Positions 5,125-10,055 of a stretch of DNA of 10,055 bases are shown here, piece after piece (position 1 is the stretch's first letter; every line of letters begins with the position of its first letter). A program made the translations under genes and the position numbers. The notes below the pieces were generated by a model that saw nothing but the letters and a program-made list of their open reading frames with translations, ran no database searches and was not told where the DNA came from. The DNA comes from JALOTE01 sp031422195 (lineage in GTDB: Bacteria; Pseudomonadota; Alphaproteobacteria; Rhizobiales; Rhizobiaceae): positions 1 through 10,055 of the forward strand of contig JANOPZ010000096.1 in the NCBI GenBank assembly GCA_031422195.1, in the 5' to 3' direction.

Positions 5125-6853
5125 TCCACGGGCTGAATGGCAGGACGCGCTTCTGGCAGCTAGGCTTCTCAGTATTGCGGGCACAGAGCTTGGCGGCGTT
5201 CATCTGCGCGCTGGTTCTGGCCCAGTGCGTGAGGCTTGGTTAGCGTGCTTTGCATCGCTAAGTGGCGCTGAAAAACTGATCACAATTCCAGTGTCGTCCA
5301 GTATTGAACGGCTTTGCGGTGGCATGGATGTTCATGCAACCTTGGCCACTGGCAAAGTTGAAGTTCAAGCCGGGTTGCTTGCTAAAGCCAACGGAGGCTT
5401 TGCTGTTATTTCAGGTGCAGAACGTATTGAGGCCACGGTTCTTGGCGCAATTACGCACGCTTTAGACTATAAATCCGTTGAACCTGCGATTGGAAATTCC
5501 AAAGCCGCCCAGCCAAGTCGGTTTGGCCTGATTGCAATTGATGAGGCTGCGCCTGGTGAAACCGGGCTTGCGCCTGCTTTAGCCGAGCGACTGGCGTTGA
5601 ATATTGGCCTTGATGGCATTTCCTGGTCGGCGATTAACATACACGCATTGACAATTTCTGCTGAGCCAGTGCGTGATATTCATGCTGTCAAAATCAGCGA
5701 TACCTGGATTGAGGTTGCAATGAAGGCGTTATCATCGCCTTCGCCACGCCGCCTCATTCTCACTTTGAATGTTGCAAAAGCGATTGCTGCGCTTGAACGC
5801 CGGTCGGAGGTTTCACTGCGTGACCTTCTCACAGCTGTGCGTCTGTCGGGTTGCAGCACCGAATTGCTTGAGCAGCAGGAAGAGCGGGAACAACAACACA
5901 CTGAACAGCATGAGCAAGCCCAAAGCGAGCAGCCGCGCAGCAATAACAGCGATAAACTGCCTGATGATATGTTGGTTGACGCTGCGTTGGCCGATATCCG
6001 AGGCATAGAGCTGGCAATAGATACCATCCGCTCTAACTCTCGTCTTTCTGGCAGTCGGGGCTCTTCTGGCGAGCGCCGCGATAAAGCGCGCCGCGGCCGG
6101 GTGCTGGGCCTCCGTGAGCGCCCGCCATTTCCTGATGCTCGCCCGGATATTTCGGCCACCCTTCGCGCAGCTGCGCCATGGCAATTGATCCGCCGTGCTC
6201 ATCGCGCCGCCAAAGGCTTGCCGCCGTTGACCCGCGTCATTTTGCAGGCCTCTGATTTCCGTTACAGGCATTACCAAGATCGCCGTGAGAGTGCGATCAT
6301 TTTTGCAGTTGATGCCTCTGGCTCAACAGCAATGGACCGCTTGGGCGAAGCCAAGGGCGCAGTCGAGTTGCTTCTTGCTGATTGTTACGCCCAGCGCCAT
6401 CATGTGGCGTTGGTTGCCTTCCGCGGTGTCGCGGCTGAAACGCTGTTAGCGCCAACCCGTTCATTGGTGCGCGCAAAACGCGGGCTTCAGGCGCTTCCGG
6501 GCGGCGGAACAACGCCGCTTGCTTCCGGCCTGAAACGAGCAACTGAGTTGGCGCTAACTGCCAAAGGCAAAGGGCAAACACCATTGTTGGTGATCATCTC
6601 TGATGGCAGTGGTAATATTGATCTTGAAGGTAACCCCGGTCGCACACAAGCCAATCATGATACAATGCAAATCGCTAGATTGATTGCCGGCCATAAAATC
6701 AATTCCATGGTGATCGATATTGGTCGTCGCGGGGCTGCCAAGGCCCAACCACTCGCCAAAGCGATGGGTGCCGAATATAAACCGCTCCCTTATGCATCGG
6801 CCAAAGCGATGTCGTCGTTTATCCAGCCGCATCTTGTTCAATTTAAAAAATGA
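5096..6853 (+). CDS. bchD: Magnesium chelatase subunit BchD
   Basis: BchD is the scaffold that pairs with the BchI ring and links it to BchH. It has an N-terminal AAA+-like domain without a working Walker A loop, then a linker, then a VWA domain. The linker at residues about 257-285 is unusually rich in Gln and Glu (LLEQQEEREQQHTEQHEQ), where many BchD proteins are proline/acid rich. The VWA metal site is complete: DASGS at 406-410, the TT of GGGTTPLASG near 472, and D503 in ISDGSG. An RGRVLG segment before the VWA domain matches the family. I choose GTG 5096 because GGAGG at 5082-5086 is 9 nt upstream; ATG 5108 is the alternative but has no Shine-Dalgarno. The overlap with bchI is 29 bp (17 bp from the ATG), implying translational coupling. 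The stop overlaps the bchO start as ATGA. Confidence 0.95.
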   Translation: MRTDMQATPDPRAEWQDALLAARLLSIAGTELGGVHLRAGSGPVREAWLACFASLSGAEKLITIPVSSSIERLCGGMDVHATLATGKVEVQAGLLAKANGGFAVISGAERIEATVLGAITHALDYKSVEPAIGNSKAAQPSRFGLIAIDEAAPGETGLAPALAERLALNIGLDGISWSAINIHALTISAEPVRDIHAVKISDTWIEVAMKALSSPSPRRLILTLNVAKAIAALERRSEVSLRDLLTAVRLSGCSTELLEQQEEREQQHTEQHEQAQSEQPRSNNSDKLPDDMLVDAALADIRGIELAIDTIRSNSRLSGSRGSSGERRDKARRGRVLGLRERPPFPDARPDISATLRAAAPWQLIRRAHRAAKGLPPLTRVILQASDFRYRHYQDRRESAIIFAVDASGSTAMDRLGEAKGAVELLLADCYAQRHHVALVAFRGVAAETLLAPTRSLVRAKRGLQALPGGGTTPLASGLKRATELALTAKGKGQTPLLVIISDGSGNIDLEGNPGRTQANHDTMQIARLIAGHKINSMVIDIGRRGAAKAQPLAKAMGAEYKPLPYASAKAMSSFIQPHLVQFKK

Positions 6854-7728
6854 TTAGCCTGAACGAGCAGCGCTTAAGGGCGCGTCTTGATGCGTTGAAT
6901 TGGCCTAACCGCACCTTTAGCCGTGTTGTTGAAGCAGGCGGTGTTGCCTTTCACGTTCAAGAATTGGGCGATATTGCCAAGCCGCCTCTACTGCTCATTC
7001 ATGGCACTGCGGCGTCGACGCATTCTTTTGCGCCCCTAATTGAAATCTTTAAGGCACATTATTTTTGCATTGCAATCGATTTGCCGGGGCATGGCTTTAC
7101 ACCGATGCCAAGCGGCTTTGTACCAACTTTGCCCGAGATGGCGCGCGTGGTTTTGCAACTTTTAACCGCTTTAAGCCGCAGCCAAGTGACCGGCATTGGC
7201 CATTCTGCTGGAGCAGCAGTTCTGATCGAAATGGCCGCACGTGCGCCTGAAGCGGTCTCCAAAATTTTCGCAATTAATGCCGCACTTGAACCGATGCGCG
7301 GTCATGCAATTTTATCCCCGCTCGCCAAAGTGCTGTTTTTGAACCCGCTGACACCGCAGCTTTTTGCATGGCGCGCACAATTTGCAGGCATGACAAAAAT
7401 AATGCTCCGCGCAACGGGAACCAATCTTGGTCACGAGGCCATGCGGCAATATCAGGTTTTGCTTGAAGATAAAAACCATATCTCGGGCGCACTCGCTATG
7501 ATGGCGGCATGGGAGCTGGAACCTTTGCAGAATAAACTACGCACACTGGCAACACCACTCACACTCATTGCGACCAGTGATGATAGTTTTGTACCGGCAC
7601 GCGTATCCAAAGAAGCGGCCATTAAAACCACAAATGCCAAAGTGGTGGTGCTCGATAAGGGCGGCCATTTGGTGCATGAAATTGACCCGAAAGTGGTTGC
7701 AGAAATTATTGAGAGCAACGGGGTTTAA
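6850..7728 (+). CDS. bchO: BchO, alpha/beta-hydrolase-fold protein of the Mg-chelatase operon
   Basis: BchO accompanies bchI and bchD in purple bacteria and is thought to assist the magnesium chelatase step; its actual reaction is not established. The 292-residue protein has the alpha/beta-hydrolase features: the oxyanion-hole segment HGTAAS at 51-56, the nucleophile elbow GHSAG at 117-121 with S119, the acidic residues D244/D245 in ATSDDSF, and H273 in GGHLVHEIDP. A full triad is therefore present, so hydrolytic activity is possible. Its ATG overlaps the bchD stop (ATGA), the typical sign of coupled translation. Without the context it would be called only a hydrolase; its position directly after bchD and the N-terminal NWPNR...F.HVQELG pattern support BchO. 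No intrinsic terminator follows. Confidence 0.92.
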   Translation: MISLNEQRLRARLDALNWPNRTFSRVVEAGGVAFHVQELGDIAKPPLLLIHGTAASTHSFAPLIEIFKAHYFCIAIDLPGHGFTPMPSGFVPTLPEMARVVLQLLTALSRSQVTGIGHSAGAAVLIEMAARAPEAVSKIFAINAALEPMRGHAILSPLAKVLFLNPLTPQLFAWRAQFAGMTKIMLRATGTNLGHEAMRQYQVLLEDKNHISGALAMMAAWELEPLQNKLRTLATPLTLIATSDDSFVPARVSKEAAIKTTNAKVVVLDKGGHLVHEIDPKVVAEIIESNGV

Positions 7729-7732
7729 TGTG

Positions 7733-7772
7733 TTAACCTCGTCTTTACCTTAATCTTTCACGCTGATACCAT
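7733..7772 (+). promoter_or_regulatory. Candidate promoter with CtrA-box-like element
   Basis: TTAA-N7-TTTA (7733-7747) is one mismatch from the CtrA box. Its right half overlaps TTTACC (7744-7749), which is 17 bp from TACCAT (7767-7772); both hexamers are 4 of 6 to consensus. A box over the -35 is the usual CtrA-activated arrangement. It would give the small ORF and the acetyltransferase a promoter separate from bchIDO. The elements are weak individually. Confidence 0.35.
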
Positions 7773-7796
7773 AGTGGTCTAAAAGGACGATATGCA

Positions 7797-7832
7797 ATGA
7801 CACTGACCATTTGGAACCGACGAAGCCGCTAA
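7797..7832 (+). CDS. Possible 11-residue small ORF
   Basis: ATG 7797 opens an 11-codon frame, MTLTIWNRRSR, ending at TAA 7830-7832. Its ribosome site AAAAGGA (7781-7787, 9 nt spacing) is better than that of the acetyltransferase gene that starts 41 bp later. I do not recognise the peptide. It could be a leader peptide, a remnant of a longer gene, or chance; its basic end (NRRSR) shows no known attenuation pattern. Confidence 0.3.
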   Translation: MTLTIWNRRSR

Positions 7833-7873
7833 GTACCTGCGCCGCTGTGTTGTTCCATAAGGTTTTGATTGCC

Positions 7874-8362
7874 ATGAATGCGATGTTTCATATTGCGCCG
7901 GAAGCCCCGGCAGATGCCCTCTTGATTGAAAAACTTCATGCAAATGCATTTGGCCCTGGCCGCTATACGCGCGCTGCATTTCGTTTGCGCGAGCAGGGCG
8001 GGCATAGCCCAGAGCATTCCTTTGTGGTGCGCGATGGTATGGTTATGCGCGCAACCATTCGTCTGACGCCAATCAGTATTGGCTCAACCAAAGCTTGGCT
8101 GCTTGGACCGCTGGCAGTTATGCCGGGCTTTGCAGGTCAAGGAATGGGTAAGGCCTTGTTGCGCCACGTGCTTGATTTGGTGACTGAGCCGGTTTTGTTG
8201 GTCGGAGACCCGCCTTATTATGGTCCGTTTGGCTTTGAACGCATTTCATCCAAAGACGTTGTCATGCCGGGGCCGGTGGACCCGAACCGGTTACTGGTTG
8301 CCAAAATGAACGACGCTGAACGCGCTGCGTTAAAAGGCATGGTTCGCCACGCCAATTGTTAA
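7874..8362 (+). CDS. GNAT family N-acetyltransferase (YhbS/COG3153-like)
   Basis: This 162-residue protein is a single GNAT domain, transferring an acetyl group from acetyl-CoA to an unknown acceptor in the cytoplasm. The acetyl-CoA binding motif A is LGPLAVMPGFAGQGMGKALL (residues 77-96); the usual Gln/Arg of (Q/R)xxGxG is A87 here, with G90 and G92 kept. The VGDPPYYGPFGFE segment (110-122) is characteristic of the YhbS/COG3153 group. ATG 7874 has AAGG 11 nt upstream; ATG 7883 is possible. An upstream in-frame TTG at 7811 would add 21 residues lacking any match to the fold and would overlap the small ORF. The gene follows bchO by 145 bp in the same direction. Its stop codon overlaps the stop of the convergent gene (TTAA at 8359-8362). 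Confidence 0.9.
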   Translation: MNAMFHIAPEAPADALLIEKLHANAFGPGRYTRAAFRLREQGGHSPEHSFVVRDGMVMRATIRLTPISIGSTKAWLLGPLAVMPGFAGQGMGKALLRHVLDLVTEPVLLVGDPPYYGPFGFERISSKDVVMPGPVDPNRLLVAKMNDAERAALKGMVRHANC

Positions 8363-10055
8363 CGCCCCTCGCGCCACCAAGCAGCTCCAAGCGCCATCAA
8401 CAGAACCGCCAAGCCGGCAAAGCCAGCAAACAAAGGCATACGGTTAACGGATTTCAGCAATGTATCATTTGTTGGGCGAAGGCCCATCCAATCTGCTCCA
8501 GAGGCAGACGTTCCGCTGACAGGCACAATGTTCGGCAAAGTCACGCCGGCGATAGAAGCAACACGCAATACTGTGCCGCCAGTGGATTTAGCCAAAGGTG
8601 CTATGATATCCGGCGTTGAGGTAACGGCTTGATATTCGCGGGTATTTAACGCGCCAACTTGCGCAAACGTGGTTAGATCGCCATTTGCAATTTGGAAAAG
8701 GCCGGTTTCTTCGGTTTCAACCCGCGCGGTGAAAAGACCGTTGCCATCGCCAATCAAGGGCGCTGCCAGTGTCGCGCCGGATGGCGTTACGATTTGCGCC
8801 AGCCCGCCATCCTTTGCCATGGCTTGGCGGCGGATGACCAAGGCTTCGCCATCGCCTTCTGCAATCAAACGCTCTTCTTCAAGTTCAGGCTGGCCCATCA
8901 GCCAATGGGCTGTGCGCCGGTACAATTGCACATGCGGCCCGCCACCTTCAAAACCGCGCGCCCAGAGCCAACCGTGATCGGATAGCAGCATCGCAACGCG
9001 CCCTTTCCCGACCCGATTGAGAACCAAAAGCGGTGCGTCGTCAGCCCCGCTCATAACGCTGACACCTTCAGTTTCACCAACCGCAATCTGGCGGAACCAG
9101 CGGCTCCAATTGGGCGGTGTTGCCTCAGAGCCTTCAAGTCCGCGGGTTACGGGGTGGCGGCGGCCCGCGTCTGTCAATGTTGGGTAAAATGCTTTTTCGA
9201 CGATTTCGCCGGTGGGCTTAGCAGGCAGTGCAGGAAACAATGGCGTGTTGGCGAGTGACAATTCGCCAGCATATTCCGGCCCTGAGGCGACCAAAAGCGC
9301 ACCGCCTTCTTCAACATAACGCGCAATATAATCATAATAGAGCAGCGGCAAAACATTACGATTTTGGTAGCGGTCAAGGATGATGAGATCAAAATCGTTG
9401 ATTTTTTCAACGAACAATTCGCGTGTTGGAAATGCGATAAGCGACAATTCGTTGATCGGTGTACCGTCTTGCTTTTCTGGCGGGCGCAAAATGGTGAAAT
9501 GCACCAAATCGACATCGGCATCAGATTTCAGCAAATTACGCCATGTGCGTTCACCAGCGTGTGGTTCACCTGAAACCAGCAGCACGCGTAAATTCTCGCG
9601 GATGCCGTCGACGATCGCAACCGCTCGGTTGTTGGTTCCAGTAATTTCGCCAACTTCCGTTGCAACCTCCAATTCGACGATATTCCGGCCTGCAATAGGC
9701 GGCGTAACCGTCACACTCTGGTCAGAACCCGGAACGACGGGTTGTTCTGAAACAACATCGCCGTTGACCCGCACCGTTAAAGTTGAACCGGCAACAATTA
9801 GGCCGGTGTCTTCGACGCGGTAGGTCATATCAACCGGCTTGCCAACAATACCGAAACGTGGCGCAATACTAAAGCTGATACGACGATCAATCTCGTCAGT
9901 GCGGCCTGTGATCAAAGCATGGAGCGGTGCGGTGAAGCCAATTGCGCTTGGATTGACGGGAACATCATGTATTTGGCCATCTGTGATAAATATTGCACCG
10001 GCTACGCGTGACGGCGGCACATCACGCAGTGCCTCTGACAAAGTTTCAAACAGGC
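8359..10055 (-). CDS. Large membrane-anchored VWA/glutamine-amidotransferase-like protein, 5' end missing
   Basis: The frame is open to the right edge, so the start lies outside; 564 residues are visible. The first readable part, LFETLSEALRD...GAIFITDGQIHD, looks like the end of a von Willebrand A domain. A beta-rich region follows (FGIVGKPVDMTYRVEDTG onward), like the extracytoplasmic Ig-type domains of such proteins. Then comes a class I glutamine-amidotransferase-like fold: FDLIILDRYQNR, EEGGALLVASGPEY, GKGRVAMLLSDHGWLWARGFEGGG. The visible protein has no cysteine, so the amidotransferase fold cannot be catalytic. A transmembrane helix (LFAGFAGLAVLLMALGAAWW) lies just before the C-terminal REGR. 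This resembles the large uncharacterised membrane proteins encoded in alphaproteobacterial MoxR-DUF58-DUF4159 clusters; those neighbours, if present, lie beyond the window. Its function is not known. Confidence 0.85.
   Translation of the reverse strand, partial: LFETLSEALRDVPPSRVAGAIFITDGQIHDVPVNPSAIGFTAPLHALITGRTDEIDRRISFSIAPRFGIVGKPVDMTYRVEDTGLIVAGSTLTVRVNGDVVSEQPVVPGSDQSVTVTPPIAGRNIVELEVATEVGEITGTNNRAVAIVDGIRENLRVLLVSGEPHAGERTWRNLLKSDADVDLVHFTILRPPEKQDGTPINELSLIAFPTRELFVEKINDFDLIILDRYQNRNVLPLLYYDYIARYVEEGGALLVASGPEYAGELSLANTPLFPALPAKPTGEIVEKAFYPTLTDAGRRHPVTRGLEGSEATPPNWSRWFRQIAVGETEGVSVMSGADDAPLLVLNRVGKGRVAMLLSDHGWLWARGFEGGGPHVQLYRRTAHWLMGQPELEEERLIAEGDGEALVIRRQAMAKDGGLAQIVTPSGATLAAPLIGDGNGLFTARVETEETGLFQIANGDLTTFAQVGALNTREYQAVTSTPDIIAPLAKSTGGTVLRVASIAGVTLPNIVPVSGTSASGADWMGLRPTNDTLLKSVNRMPLFAGFAGLAVLLMALGAAWWREGR

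Noticed and set aside
5680..6277. Long minus-strand frames inside bchD
   Set aside because: They lie wholly inside a clearly conserved gene on the other strand, have low-complexity Arg/Ser-rich translations and no recognisable domain.
7768..7778. ACCA-TAG-TGGT hairpin after bchO as a terminator
   Set aside because: A 4-bp stem is too short and no T-run follows; it lies in the candidate -10 region.
7811..7873. GNAT start at TTG 7811
   Set aside because: The extra residues do not fit the fold, and ATG 7874 has an acceptable AAGG upstream.

Overview
The window looks like chromosome of a bacteriochlorophyll-making alphaproteobacterium. The left edge carries the start of SciP, the DUF1153 inhibitor of the cell-cycle regulator CtrA, found only in Alphaproteobacteria. 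It lies next to an MnmA whose sequence resembles the Hyphomicrobiales/Rhodobacterales type. The centre holds bchI, bchD and bchO, the magnesium-chelatase part of a purple-bacterial photosynthesis gene set, with a PpaA/AerR-type B12-binding regulator facing them. Base composition is moderate (about 50% GC by eye) and intergenic DNA is more AT-rich. A genus cannot be named from this; an aerobic or facultative anoxygenic phototroph is the most likely host.

Layout, left to right. 1-114 (-): first 38 codons of sciP, with a CtrA-box-like site in the divergent gap. 279-1514 (+): mnmA, tRNA U34 2-thiolase. 1498-2478 (-): a Gfo/Idh/MocA sugar-type oxidoreductase, converging on mnmA with a 17-bp overlap. 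2479-2746: an intergenic stretch with a 16-bp tandem repeat array, a small perfect hairpin and a TTGACA-type promoter. 2747-2823 (+): tRNA with CAU anticodon, best read as elongator tRNA-Met. 2850-3617 (-): the AerR/PpaA-like regulator. 3618-4083: a 466-bp control region. 4084-7728 (+): bchI-bchD-bchO, each overlapping the next. 7797-7832 (+): a possible 11-codon ORF. 7874-8362 (+): a GNAT acetyltransferase. 8359-10055 (-): the 3' part of a large membrane-anchored protein with VWA-like and cysteine-free amidotransferase-like regions, cut by the window end.

The most informative part is the 466-bp region ahead of bchI. It contains four TGT-N12-ACA palindromes, the recognition pattern of the photosynthesis repressor PpsR/CrtJ. 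They fall into two pairs, each pair separated by exactly 8 bp, the spacing of cooperative PpsR sites. The first pair overlies a plausible sigma-70 promoter; the second ends 6 bp before the bchI start codon. A divergent AerR-type gene (candidate anti-repressor) and the bchIDO operon therefore share one control region. BchI and BchD supply the AAA+ motor and the VWA scaffold of magnesium chelatase; BchO is the alpha/beta-hydrolase-fold protein usually found with them. The catalytic BchH subunit and PpsR itself are not in the window.
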